Source of the DNA: CAIJXB01 sp964455905
GTDB lineage: Bacteria; Chlamydiota; Chlamydiia; Chlamydiales; Rhabdochlamydiaceae
Length of the DNA stretch: 64,000 nt
Assembly: GCA_964455905.1 (NCBI GenBank)
Contig: CAYVYN010000003.1
Location: forward strand, 240,308-304,307
Direction of reading: 5' to 3'
Position 1 is the stretch's first letter. Every line of letters starts with the position of its first letter. This document shows positions 17,651 to 26,565 of this stretch, in pieces. A model generated the notes under the pieces. The model saw only the letters and a program-made list of their open reading frames with translations, ran no database searches and was not told the origin of the DNA. The translations under genes and the position numbers were made by a program.

Positions 17651-20647
17651 ATGTCATTAGATCCTTTGGTGCAAAGTTTACATTCTTCCTTTGAAGAACT
17701 AAGCCGTGTTCGTTGGTCGTTAGGGGAAAGAGAGAAGCTTTTAGTTGATTTATTCAAGAGCTTAAATCGGTTGACTTATGAAATAGATGACTTAGCGCCT
17801 GGAGAATTGAGCTCTCTAAAAGTTAATCATTTAATAGCCCCGTTGCAAGAAGAGGTTTTGGCGTCCAAAGCTGGGGTTATTTATAAAATATATGAAGCTG
17901 TGTTTGCATCCCATCAGCAAAATACATTAAAGAAAGATGTGTCTTGTTTACTTGAAAATATTCAAAATCAAATAAAGGTAAAAGAACTGCAGCCTTTAGG
18001 GAATCATATTAAGTCTTTGCTTAGAGATTTTCGCAGCGATGAGGTTTTTTCTTTAATCGAGAACTCGAATCTAAATTCATCTGAAATACTTTTTCTATTA
18101 GAAGTTGTAATTAAAAATTGTAAAATGGACCCTAAAGGCTCTTATAAATTGATTTCCCAATGCTTAGATAAGATGGACTCTTTTAGGCCGGTTGGTGATT
18201 TTGTTAACGAAACGGATTTAGCTCGTTGTCGCGGCGAAGCTTTAGATGCGCTATTTACTATCGGAAAAACAGAAAAAGATCAAAACGTACTGATGAATGA
18301 TTTCGTCGTTTCTATTGCAACCAAAATTCTTTCTGTTTTAGCTAAGCAGAATGTTACAGAAGATGATAGGGGATTTATAGGAAAGGCTTTTGAGTTATTA
18401 GACACTACTCATTGCACAAGTGCTTACACTTCAACTGTTTTGTCTACAATCATAAAAAATACAGGTGGTAACTCTGGCAATTCTTTAGAAATTATAAATC
18501 AGGCTGTTGAAAAGATGTACTCGAAACCATCTTTTAATCCTGAAAACTATCTTGCACACGAATCGGTTTCGTATGATATTCCTTTTTTAGAAAAGGTATA
18601 TGAAACAGCATTTAGTCAATTAGTAATTATTGCAAAAATAGCAGGGAAAAGTAAGCAAGAGCTGATTTCTCTTGTTAAGACAATGTTTGGCTTAGTTTCA
18701 AGAAGCACATATATTAAAGATGGGGCGTATCTTTACCAGTCATTTGAGATATTAAAAGGTCTACAGCTTCCGCATAAAGAGTATTTTGAAGTTTTGTCTA
18801 GCATTGTGAGGGAAACTGTTTCCTCGCAATCTAAGGGTTTGGATGTCATTAAATCTATCATTAGTGAAATGCGCAGTCTCTTGGAGGGCTATTCAAAAGA
18901 TAGTGGGGAGGAGTATCAAACTGTCTATTCTTTAGTAAAAGAAAACTATAAAACTATTTTTTCTCACATACAAATGCTAGGAAAAACATGTTCTATAGAA
19001 AATGTGTTTGAGCTCGTAGAGAGTATTTATGATATTTATGATGTGTTTGAACATGAAATGGGGTTAGAAGAAGGCAGTTCTCTTTATGTTGAAATAGGTT
19101 CGTTTTTAGAAGAGATTTGTCAGGATGAAAAAAAAATACAAGCTGCATTATCGGCTGTTTTTGCTAAAGACAGCGTATTGGGTCTTATAAAAGTGTTAGG
19201 TCATAGAGATCTTTCTTCTCAAAATAACTCATTTATAGCAAATGGAGTGTTTAATTTTTTAAAAATACAAGGAGATCAAGGGGGCTTTAAATTTCTTGAA
19301 TATTTTCACTCAGAGAAAATGCCAGAAAAGGCTCGGAAGGAATTTTCTGATTTAGAAAAAGAGGTTATGTCTTTGTTAGCTTATGAAAAAGCTTTTTCTT
19401 TAACTACCAATACGGCTGCTTTACAAGGAATGGGTCGGTTGCTATCGGATCTTTTAAATAAAATGAGACCAGGTGATAGTGTAAAGCTTCTTGATACCTA
19501 TATAAAAGTTGCAGATACTCTTTTTTCGAGTTTAGAAGGCTCTATTACTAATAAACAAATAGAAGGGTTAAAACGGTTGTCTAATCAGCTTAAGGAGAGA
19601 TCTTTCTTATACAAAGAGCACCAATTGTGGGCTAAGGTAGATCCTTTTGATTGGGCAAATAAATTTATTAAAGAGGGGAAAAAAGAAGAGGCTTTTTCTA
19701 TCGCTTTAAAAAATAAAGATTCTTTTGTTCAGGCTAGGCAGCTACTTGCTCTTGCAGAGGCTGGAGAGCTAGATAGGGTTACCACCTTAATTCCTTTTTT
19801 GAAAATTCACGAAAAAAAAGCTTTATTTGATTCTTTACAGGTAGAAGGCGTAGAAGATAATCTCAGTTTACGTCTAAAAGAAGCGTTGGATTTACCGTTA
19901 GAAACTCTAGAGAGTATTTCTTTGGACGAGAGATCGGATGATGGATTATTAGAAGAACCCGTTATTTTAGATCGTGAATCAGCTAGTGTTTCTTTAAGTC
20001 TTGATTCTTTTGCAGAGGAATCGACGATCTCTGCAAAAGAGCAGGTAGAAGAGACGTTTTCTTCGATCTGTAGCCCTAAGTTTTATCAGTTTTTTAAAGA
20101 GTGCCTTGGAGACGTGGAGGTAGAATCTTGGTCTGAGCTAGCTAAGAAAAATGTATCTCCTACGGGAGTGGAAGATATTGATCAAGCTAGTTTAGATTCT
20201 TTTTCGATGGACGATAGTAAATCTTCGCTAAAGCCTTCGTCATGTTACCGTTTATCCTTACGGGAAGGTCAGACAAGAGGAGTTAGCCCAGAGCTGTTTA
20301 AAAAAATAGTAGGGTATGATCGCATGGAGGGTTTTTTCGGCAGGACGAAAAAATTTTTTGCGGACAAGGTTTTGGCAAATCTGTCTGGATTAAGTGTTAC
20401 TATACCTATGGAAATGAATATTCAGTTTTTACCTGAAGGAGAATCGGTTAATTTGCATTTTTTAGGGGATATTCATAATTCTGTAGCTATTCAGTTGCCT
20501 AAAAACATAGCTTCTTTAGCTGGTTGTCCAGAAACTTGTTACATTGAGCAAATCAGATATGAGGAAGATAAAGAATCGGAAATTGCAAGAGTTCGCATAG
20601 TGGACGAATCTGGCCGTTTAATTCGCGAGCAAAAAGTTAGGTTTTAG
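17651..20647 (+). CDS. Large hypothetical helical-repeat protein, long member of the two-gene family
   Basis: The 998-residue product is not recognised. The N-terminus (RVRWSLGEREKLLVDLF) and the block SPKFYQFFKECLGDVEVESW near residue 815 match the shorter neighbour at 16331. Between them lies an insert of roughly 600 residues, largely alpha-helical. It contains loosely repeated units of the form 'Y..VLS.I......G...L.II...V.KM' (near residues 145, 260 and 375), like a solenoid of TPR-type repeats. The C-terminal part (about 850-998) is beta-rich. It is separated from its paralog by an 81-bp AT-rich gap and has no evident Shine-Dalgarno site. It could scaffold protein-protein contacts. Confidence 0.8.
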   Translation: MSLDPLVQSLHSSFEELSRVRWSLGEREKLLVDLFKSLNRLTYEIDDLAPGELSSLKVNHLIAPLQEEVLASKAGVIYKIYEAVFASHQQNTLKKDVSCLLENIQNQIKVKELQPLGNHIKSLLRDFRSDEVFSLIENSNLNSSEILFLLEVVIKNCKMDPKGSYKLISQCLDKMDSFRPVGDFVNETDLARCRGEALDALFTIGKTEKDQNVLMNDFVVSIATKILSVLAKQNVTEDDRGFIGKAFELLDTTHCTSAYTSTVLSTIIKNTGGNSGNSLEIINQAVEKMYSKPSFNPENYLAHESVSYDIPFLEKVYETAFSQLVIIAKIAGKSKQELISLVKTMFGLVSRSTYIKDGAYLYQSFEILKGLQLPHKEYFEVLSSIVRETVSSQSKGLDVIKSIISEMRSLLEGYSKDSGEEYQTVYSLVKENYKTIFSHIQMLGKTCSIENVFELVESIYDIYDVFEHEMGLEEGSSLYVEIGSFLEEICQDEKKIQAALSAVFAKDSVLGLIKVLGHRDLSSQNNSFIANGVFNFLKIQGDQGGFKFLEYFHSEKMPEKARKEFSDLEKEVMSLLAYEKAFSLTTNTAALQGMGRLLSDLLNKMRPGDSVKLLDTYIKVADTLFSSLEGSITNKQIEGLKRLSNQLKERSFLYKEHQLWAKVDPFDWANKFIKEGKKEEAFSIALKNKDSFVQARQLLALAEAGELDRVTTLIPFLKIHEKKALFDSLQVEGVEDNLSLRLKEALDLPLETLESISLDERSDDGLLEEPVILDRESASVSLSLDSFAEESTISAKEQVEETFSSICSPKFYQFFKECLGDVEVESWSELAKKNVSPTGVEDIDQASLDSFSMDDSKSSLKPSSCYRLSLREGQTRGVSPELFKKIVGYDRMEGFFGRTKKFFADKVLANLSGLSVTIPMEMNIQFLPEGESVNLHFLGDIHNSVAIQLPKNIASLAGCPETCYIEQIRYEEDKESEIARVRIVDESGRLIREQKVRF

Positions 20648-20653
20648 CTTTCT

Positions 20654-21430
20654 TTACAGTTTAAATGCTTTAATAGTAAGAAATAGAGGGATCTCTTTTC
20701 GACTGAGGTCTTCTCTTGCTGCGTATTTTCCGGTACTTACCTTATCAGAGCACCACTCTTCGATCCAAGCAATGGCAAAACCAGCATTTTGTAGCCATAG
20801 CGTCCAAGTCGAAAGAGAGTGGTGGAAAGAAAATGTTTCTGGGGATTTTTTCCCAAGACTTGGTTTTGCTTGTATTGGTATTTTACAAGAAGAAGCGTAC
20901 CTATCAATTCTTCTATATTGAATATTGTTTTCTTGATCGATTCCCCAGCTAGATTGCTTAGGAACACGAAAACAAGGATGGTTCATAACAAGAAAAAGAA
21001 CACCCCCTTGATCAAGATTTTTTGCGGCATTTTGTAATGCCTGAAGCGGGTGAGCTATATTTTGTAATGCAAGAATGATTGTGCAGATTTGAAATTTTTT
21101 TTGTTTGATAGGTAAGGTTTTTGTAATGTCACAAACATGGAATGAGCAATTTTTATGTGGGCTTTTTTCTTTTGCGGCTTGAATTAAAGAGGGGGATATA
21201 TCGATCCCAACATATTCAAAAGCAGGAGGAATATGACGAGAAAGAATGCCTTGTCCGCAGGCTAAATCTAAAAGTGCTGTGTTTGGATTGGTTGAGATAG
21301 AAGCTATGTGAGCTGTCAGCTTTGGAATAATGACGTTCTTGTGATAGTAGTGACCTTCGTCGCCGACGGCTTTATTATACCAGGAGCTAACTCCTTCCCA
21401 AGATGTGGTTTCTTTTGCTTTTTTTTTCAC
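20654..21430 (-). CDS. Class I SAM-dependent methyltransferase
   Basis: The 258-residue protein has the glycine-rich SAM-binding motif LLDLACGQGIL at 53-63, an acidic motif (YVGIDISPSLI) one strand later, and a motif near CDITKTLP. These are the pattern of UbiE/Methyltransf_11-type enzymes. Substrate cannot be told; small molecules or quinones are common for this subgroup. Start is a GTG at 21430 preceded by GAGG at good distance. The gene converges on the 998-residue protein gene with only 6 bp between stops. Confidence 0.85.
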   Translation of the reverse strand: MKKKAKETTSWEGVSSWYNKAVGDEGHYYHKNVIIPKLTAHIASISTNPNTALLDLACGQGILSRHIPPAFEYVGIDISPSLIQAAKEKSPHKNCSFHVCDITKTLPIKQKKFQICTIILALQNIAHPLQALQNAAKNLDQGGVLFLVMNHPCFRVPKQSSWGIDQENNIQYRRIDRYASSCKIPIQAKPSLGKKSPETFSFHHSLSTWTLWLQNAGFAIAWIEEWCSDKVSTGKYAAREDLSRKEIPLFLTIKAFKL

Positions 21431-21587
21431 ACAAAACCTCTATAGCGATTTGTAAAAGTTTAACTGCTGATATTTTAGTCGTTTTTGCTGTTTTTTGCTA
21501 ACTCTTTATTTCTTGAAAAAAGGGCGTTGGTTGATAAAAAAAAAGAAATAGTTTATGAATAGTGGGTTCCAAACAAAGAAGGTGTAT

Positions 21588-22568
21588 ATGCATAAAAAAC
21601 AGATAGGGATTTCTATTAAGCACCATATTCACCCAGCTACATTGATTGTGCGTGAGGAAGAAACTGTGGAAGAAGCGTTGGCTTCTTTAAGGCAAAAAAA
21701 ATACGAAGGAAAGATTTTATATTTTTATGTGGTTGATAAAGAGCACCATCTCCATGGAATAGCCTCTACGAGAGCGCTTCTTTTAGCGGAGCCTACAACT
21801 AAAGTTGCCGATATTATGGAGGAGTCAATTTTTTATTTAAAAGAAGACGATACCTTTGAGAAGGCGGTAATTGAGCTTTCTGCGCATAGGCTTTTAGCTT
21901 TGCCAGTTATCGATGACGAGGGCAGGTTAAAGGGGGTTGTCGACATTCAGATGTGCTTAGATGAAAACATTGATCTTTTTAAAGAGCAAAGAAACCAGGA
22001 TGTTTTTCAGCTTGTTGGTATGACTCTAGAAGAAGGAGCTCAAAAATCTTCTTGGCATTCTTATCGAAAAAGAATGCCCTGGATACTTTGTAATATGATA
22101 GGGGGGATTGCTTGTGCGATCATTTCTTCTATTTTTAAGCTTGTACTTGGACAGGTGCTGATTTTAGCTATGTTTATTCCACTTGTACTTTCTCTTAGTG
22201 AGTCTATTTCTATGCAGTCAATGACGCAAAGTTTTCAGATCTTACGAAAGCAACATATTTCTATGTCTAAAATTTTACTTAGGATGTTTTCAGAGGTGCG
22301 TGTTGGTATTTTGATGGCTATAACAAGCGGGCTACTTGTTGGATTAATCGCGTTATTTTGGGATGTAAGTTATAAGGTTGTTTTTACAATGGCTGCAGGT
22401 GTTATTGTTTCCGTTACATTCTCTTCTCTTATAGGAGCCTCTATTCCTCTTATTTTACATATTAAAAAACTCGATCCCAAGGTTGCATCCGGCCCTGTTG
22501 TTTTAACGTTTGCGGACATGTTTACCACAAGTGTTTATTTAGCTATTGCTACTTGGTGGCTTATTTAA
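21588..22568 (+). CDS. mgtE: MgtE-family Mg2+ transporter lacking the N-terminal domain
   Basis: The 326-residue protein has a CBS pair (about 15-135), a linker, and a five-helix MgtE pore domain (about 160-326). Recognisable pore features are RMPWILCNMIGGI, the FIPLVLSLSESISMQS region and the final DPKVASGPVVLTFADM. MgtE channels import Mg2+ and the CBS pair normally senses cytoplasmic Mg2+. The acidic N-terminal superhelical domain of classic MgtE (about 130 residues) is absent, and the usual Gly-Gly-Asn region in the pore reads SES here. I prefer ATG 21588 with an AAGGTG site over ATG 21555, which has none. Confidence 0.88.
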   Translation: MHKKQIGISIKHHIHPATLIVREEETVEEALASLRQKKYEGKILYFYVVDKEHHLHGIASTRALLLAEPTTKVADIMEESIFYLKEDDTFEKAVIELSAHRLLALPVIDDEGRLKGVVDIQMCLDENIDLFKEQRNQDVFQLVGMTLEEGAQKSSWHSYRKRMPWILCNMIGGIACAIISSIFKLVLGQVLILAMFIPLVLSLSESISMQSMTQSFQILRKQHISMSKILLRMFSEVRVGILMAITSGLLVGLIALFWDVSYKVVFTMAAGVIVSVTFSSLIGASIPLILHIKKLDPKVASGPVVLTFADMFTTSVYLAIATWWLI

Positions 22569-22670
22569 ACATTATAATGCTTTTTTTTGCTTATTTAGTA
22601 CTTTAAGATGGAAATAGAGTTATAAGTATAGGGGACTAGTTAGAAACTTTAAACCAGGAGTTATGATTTT

Positions 22671-22700
22671 GTGGGCTCAGTCTAGAGCTAACTGAGCCAC
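22671..22700. other. Stem-loop of unknown role
   Basis: GTGGGCTCAGT (22671-22681) pairs with ACTGAGCCAC (22691-22700) with one bulged G and a 9-base loop. Neither side has a proper T tract, so it is not a standard intrinsic terminator. It lies between mgtE and the convergent miniprotein gene and may protect the 3' ends of both transcripts. Confidence 0.6.
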
Positions 22701-22710
22701 AAGAAGAGAG

Positions 22711-22809
22711 TTACTTTTTCTTTTTTTCTTGTTTTTCAGCCCTTTTTTCTTTCAAAGTTTTTTGAGGTTTTTTTTTCTCTTCTTTTTTTGTATCTTGTGA
22801 TTTTCCCAT
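22711..22809 (-). CDS. Lysine-rich 32-residue miniprotein
   Basis: On the minus strand an ATG at 22809 opens a 32-codon frame rich in Lys, Glu and Gln (beginning MGKSQDTKKEEKKKPQKT and ending in KKK before TAA). An excellent AGGAGA site lies 5-6 bases upstream, in sharp contrast to the AT-rich surroundings, which argues that it is translated. The composition suggests a fully helical or disordered nucleic-acid-binding or ribosome-associated peptide, but composition alone cannot decide. Low-complexity A-rich sequence can open short frames by chance, hence the moderate confidence. Confidence 0.55.
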   Translation of the reverse strand: MGKSQDTKKEEKKKPQKTLKEKRAEKQEKKKK

Positions 22810-22983
22810 ATATTTCTCCTGGGGTTTCTAGTGTTTTTTAACTACGTGTTAGCATATTTGGAAATTTCTCTTCAAGAAATTCCCTTTTGCTCTTTTGCAC
22901 GGCCTATCGGCTAAATAGTATTGTTTTTTTGTGAATAAAAAGATAGATTCTTAGTTTTTAAGTAACAAAATAGTGGTGGATAG

Positions 22984-24264
22984 ATGTTTAACGAAGAGTC
23001 TATAAAGGCAGTGGATGAGACCTTTTTTTCCAAAAAGTTTATGAAGCCTTTATATGGTTCTTACTGCTTTTCTAGAATTCCCGCAACGGTTTCCTATCTA
23101 CTTACAGGCGAAGGTAAGGAAAAGGCTCTACCTTCTAGTTGTTATCAAGATAAAGGGCCTTATGATGGTGTGATTCTTTTTTTCTTAGATGCTTTTGGGT
23201 GGCGTTTTTTGAATCGCTATAAAGAACATCCGTTTTTGCAAAGATTTATAAATAAAGGATTAGCTTCCAAGCTTACTACGCAGTTCCCTTCGACGACCTC
23301 AGCTCATGTGACAACAATTCATACAGGTCTTGAGGTAGGGACTTCTGGTATTTATGAGTGGTTTCAGTATGAGCCTAAGGTAGATAAAATTATTAGCCCG
23401 CTTCTTTTTTCTTGCGCAGGAGATCAAATTGAACACTCGTTACTTTCCTCCACTGAGACCCCCTCTAGTTTATTTCCTTTTAGTAGTATTTATGAGCGCT
23501 TACATGAAAAAAATATCACATCGTATGTGTTCCAGGATGTCGGAATTAGCGGTAGCCCCTATTCTCAGGTAGTGACTAAAGGGGCGCATCCTGTTGGGTA
23601 TTTTAATTTAAAGCAAGGACTGGAAAGCCTCCAAGAGCTTTTTATGGGAGCAGATAAAGAGAAAAAATACGCTTTTTTTTATTATGCCAACATTGACTCT
23701 AATGGGCATAGAAACGGGATTAATTCAAAGCCTTTTGATAAAACAATTAAGCACTGCTTGGATACGTTAGAAAAAGAGCTTTTTTTGCTTTTAAATTCTT
23801 CAGAGAAGAAAATTGCAGTACTTGTTACAGCCGACCATGGAATGGTCGATGTATACCCTAAAAAAACAATCTACTTGAATAAGGAAATCCCAGAGATCGT
23901 TGATTGGTTAAAAACGAATCAAGAGGGGAATCTATTAGTTCCTGCAGGTTCTTGTCGTGATTTTTTTCTTCACATCAAAGAAGAATATCTGGAAAAAGCT
24001 TTGGCAACGCTTTCTTTTTTCTTGGAAGGTAAGGCAGAGGTTTATAAGGTACAGGACTTAATTACTGACGGTTTTTTTGGAGAAAATCTTGTGTCAGAGC
24101 GTTTTACTGACCGAGTTGGTAACTTGGTGGTTTTACCCTATGAAGGTGAAGCTGTTTGGTGGTTTGAAAAGCACAAATTCCAGCAGAATTTTTATGCAGC
24201 TCATGGAGGTCTTACCAGAGGAGAAGCGGAAACGATTTTTTTATCTGCTTCCTTAGGCGTTTAA
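22984..24264 (+). CDS. Alkaline-phosphatase-superfamily phosphodiesterase/nucleotide pyrophosphatase-like
   Basis: The 426-residue protein fits the type I phosphodiesterase/nucleotide pyrophosphatase family. GVILFFLDAFGWRF carries the first metal-binding Asp (D69), FPSTTSAHVTT (101-111) holds the nucleophilic Thr, and TADHGMV (about 283-289) provides the Asp-His metal pair. Such enzymes hydrolyse phosphoester or pyrophosphate bonds using two zinc ions. No signal peptide is seen, so a cytoplasmic location is likely, unlike secreted NPPs. Substrate unknown. It stands alone, followed by a weak terminator before convergent folD. Confidence 0.85.
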   Translation: MFNEESIKAVDETFFSKKFMKPLYGSYCFSRIPATVSYLLTGEGKEKALPSSCYQDKGPYDGVILFFLDAFGWRFLNRYKEHPFLQRFINKGLASKLTTQFPSTTSAHVTTIHTGLEVGTSGIYEWFQYEPKVDKIISPLLFSCAGDQIEHSLLSSTETPSSLFPFSSIYERLHEKNITSYVFQDVGISGSPYSQVVTKGAHPVGYFNLKQGLESLQELFMGADKEKKYAFFYYANIDSNGHRNGINSKPFDKTIKHCLDTLEKELFLLLNSSEKKIAVLVTADHGMVDVYPKKTIYLNKEIPEIVDWLKTNQEGNLLVPAGSCRDFFLHIKEEYLEKALATLSFFLEGKAEVYKVQDLITDGFFGENLVSERFTDRVGNLVVLPYEGEAVWWFEKHKFQQNFYAAHGGLTRGEAETIFLSASLGV

Positions 24265-24352
24265 ACATTCTGAAGATAGAAATATTTGACTGACATCGTT
24301 TTTTCTAGCTAAGAAAAAATCCTAGGTAGAATTAAATTCACGTTCGAACAGT

Positions 24353-24379
24353 TTCTGAGAAAGGTTGTCAGAATTTTTT
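24353..24379 (+). terminator. Weak intrinsic terminator
   Basis: TTCTGA (24353-24358) pairs with TCAGAA (24368-24373) and is followed at once by six T. The stem is short but the T tract and position after the phosphodiesterase gene fit an intrinsic terminator. Confidence 0.5.
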
Positions 24380-25241
24380 ATCTCTTAGTAAAACTCTCTA
24401 GTGTATTAGAAAGGAGCATCGCTATCGTCATGGGGCCAACTCCTCCTGGAACAGGTGTAATATGAGAACAGTAGGGCGCAACATTTACAAAATCAACATC
24501 TCCTACTAGGACTGGTTTAAAAGATCCAGGGGGCGTGATCTTATTAATACCAACATCAATAATAGTAGCACCTGGTTTGACTTTTTCTTTGGTGATAAAC
24601 AGCGGTTTTCCTAGTGCTGCTATTAAAATATCTGCTTCTTTACAAATAGACGTTAGATTGTTTGAGTTCGAATGTACTACGGTCACTGTAGCGTTGCAGT
24701 GTTCTTTTTTTTGCATAAGAAGGGCGGCTAGCGGTTTGCCTACAATATTGCTTCTTCCCACAATGACTACATGTTTCCCCTCAACACAAATGGAGGAGTC
24801 TACAAGAAGTCTATGCACTCCTAAGGGCGTGCAAGGGATAAAGCCATTGGTTTGTCCTAGTAAAAGTTTCCCCATGTTGATTGGATGAAATCCATCCACA
24901 TCTTTATGAGGTGCTATTTGCTCTAAGATAAGAAAAGGGTCTAGGTGTTTCGGTAGGGGAAGCTGTACCAAGATGCCATCGATTCTAGGATCTACATTAA
25001 GCTTTTGGATAAGATCGATCAATTCTTCCTTAGAGCAGTTTTCTTCTAGCTCCTGGTCAAAGGAAAGAATTCCCACTTCCTGGCTTTTTTGTTTTTTCAT
25101 TTGGATGTAGACTTTTGATGCCGGATTGTTTCCAACTCGGATAAAAGCAAGACCAGGTTTTCTAGGTGACAGTCGTTCGATTTTTTGTTTTAAATCGGCT
25201 AAGATTTTTTGCGCGTGGGTCTGTCCTGAAATTAATTCCAT
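24378..25241 (-). CDS. folD: Bifunctional methylenetetrahydrofolate dehydrogenase/cyclohydrolase
   Basis: FolD interconverts 5,10-methylene-, methenyl- and 10-formyl-tetrahydrofolate with NADP. The 287-residue length is typical. Signatures present are S42..Y45...K49 (catalytic Tyr/Lys block), VDGFHPINMGKL, GRSNIVGKPLA and the C-terminal PVPGGVGPMTIAML. It is the last gene of a tightly packed minus-strand operon, overlapping the inositol monophosphatase gene by 10 bp. Assignment is certain at family level. Confidence 0.97.
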   Translation of the reverse strand: MELISGQTHAQKILADLKQKIERLSPRKPGLAFIRVGNNPASKVYIQMKKQKSQEVGILSFDQELEENCSKEELIDLIQKLNVDPRIDGILVQLPLPKHLDPFLILEQIAPHKDVDGFHPINMGKLLLGQTNGFIPCTPLGVHRLLVDSSICVEGKHVVIVGRSNIVGKPLAALLMQKKEHCNATVTVVHSNSNNLTSICKEADILIAALGKPLFITKEKVKPGATIIDVGINKITPPGSFKPVLVGDVDFVNVAPYCSHITPVPGGVGPMTIAMLLSNTLESFTKR

Positions 25242-26032
25242 GAAGAAGTTCCTTTTCTAATCAATTCTACCATTTCCTCGTGAAGGATCGTATTTGTTGC
25301 TAAGATATCGGAGTCGTCTAATAAGTTATAGGGATTTCCGTTCCATTTAGAAACCATCCCTTTAGCTTCTTGTATTAATAAAACTCCGGCAGCAACATCC
25401 CATGGTTTAATACCTGTTTCGAAGTAGATATCAAATCGTCCAGCTGCCACGTAGGCTAGATCCAGTGCAGCAGAGCCAAATCGACGAATAGGGCAGCCCC
25501 GATTTAAAAAAGAAGAAAGAACATCGATTGTATTCATGGGGTTTTGATCAATATTATAAGGAAATCCCGTGGCAAGAAGCGCTGAATCTACTGTTTTTAC
25601 TTCAGAAACTAGTAGGGGTGTACCGTTAAGAAAGGCTCCTTTGTTTTTTTCTGCAACAAAGAGTTCTTTGGTGATCGGATGAAAAATAACGCCAGAGAGA
25701 ATCTCATTTTCTTTATAAGCTGCAATGCTGACGCTAAAGTGAGGGATCCCCCTTGCAAAGTTTACCGTGCCATCAATAGGATCTATTACCCAGGAAATGT
25801 CAGAAGAAGATGTTTTTCCACCGCTTTCTTCTGCTAGAAAGTTGTGACAAGGAAACTCTTTTTGTAGATCTGATAAAATGATGCTTTCAGCCATCGTATC
25901 ACATTCTGTCACAAGATTTTGTTTGCCCTCTTTTAAGTGGATTGTATGAGGGGTATTAAACCGTGCTTCAAGGAATGCGCCTGCTTTTTGCGCTGCTTTA
26001 ATGGCTGCGTGCGTGATGTTCGAATAATTCAT
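25232..26032 (-). CDS. suhB: Inositol monophosphatase family protein (SuhB-like)
   Basis: The 266-residue enzyme has the metal-binding EE pair (68-69), DPIDGT (84-89) and the C-terminal W-D-V-A-A-G block of the Mg2+-dependent IMPase fold. It may hydrolyse inositol phosphates, 3'-phosphoadenosine phosphate or fructose 1,6-bisphosphate; SuhB is the closest bacterial model. It overlaps its upstream neighbour by 4 bp and folD by 10 bp, so translation is coupled within the operon. The gene symbol reflects the closest family, not a proven role in rRNA assembly. Confidence 0.9.
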   Translation of the reverse strand: MNYSNITHAAIKAAQKAGAFLEARFNTPHTIHLKEGKQNLVTECDTMAESIILSDLQKEFPCHNFLAEESGGKTSSSDISWVIDPIDGTVNFARGIPHFSVSIAAYKENEILSGVIFHPITKELFVAEKNKGAFLNGTPLLVSEVKTVDSALLATGFPYNIDQNPMNTIDVLSSFLNRGCPIRRFGSAALDLAYVAAGRFDIYFETGIKPWDVAAGVLLIQEAKGMVSKWNGNPYNLLDDSDILATNTILHEEMVELIRKGTSSWN

Positions 26033-26565
26033 GTGTTTTCTTCCTCTTGGAGATGGCGTTTTAGAATGACCTTTTTAAAAACAAAATAGGCGTTAGAGGG
26101 TAGAGTGAACGCTACTAAACCGTAAAGGGCATCCGAAAAAGGCATGATAAGTAGATCTGAAATAAGCAGCGGTAGTGTCACCGTAATTTGTTTACTCGAG
26201 ATAGCTGAAAATACGATCGTAAATAAAGAGAGAAAAGAGGAAACAAGGGCTGTATAAAGAAAGAAAGCAAATGTTTTATCCTCAAAAAAATGTTTTCTTT
26301 GACCATAGAGTAAAAAAGTCGTTGCGGTATGTGTAAGAGCCATCATACCAAATGGAAATTGAGAAGAAAAAACATCAACTACAAGTCCTGCAAAAAAACT
26401 TAACCAAAGAGCTTTTGTAAAGTTTACTTGATAAAATTGAATGACTAAAAAAGGGGCAAAGGACCATAACTTAATAGAGGGAAAAAATGAGGTGTTTACG
26501 ATTAGTGCAAAAACGCAGCTCCAAGTAAAGCTCATCCAGATCGGGAGTCTTTTCATGAGTGCCAC
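26029..26565 (-). CDS. MreD-like inner-membrane protein
   Basis: The 178-residue protein is almost entirely hydrophobic, with five or six membrane helices. The segment ALWLSFFAGLVVDVFSSQ followed by PFGMMAL resembles the MreD pattern (GF..GLL.D...G..LG). MreD is a partner of MreB/MreC in organising cell-wall synthesis at the division plane in Chlamydiae. Length fits MreD (about 160-180). Its start overlaps the end of galE by 13 bp. No mreC or mreB is next to it, so the assignment is moderate. An ECF-type S component is an alternative. Confidence 0.6.
   Translation of the reverse strand: MALMKRLPIWMSFTWSCVFALIVNTSFFPSIKLWSFAPFLVIQFYQVNFTKALWLSFFAGLVVDVFSSQFPFGMMALTHTATTFLLYGQRKHFFEDKTFAFFLYTALVSSFLSLFTIVFSAISSKQITVTLPLLISDLLIMPFSDALYGLVAFTLPSNAYFVFKKVILKRHLQEEENT

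Larger units (their letters stand above)
22569..22983. other. Gene-poor 415-bp interval containing a stem-loop and a miniprotein gene
   Basis: After mgtE the interval holds a strong stem-loop (22671-22700), the minus-strand lysine-rich miniprotein gene (22711-22809) and then about 170 bp of AT-rich sequence leading to the phosphatase gene. I see no tRNA, riboswitch or other gene in it. Confidence 0.6.
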
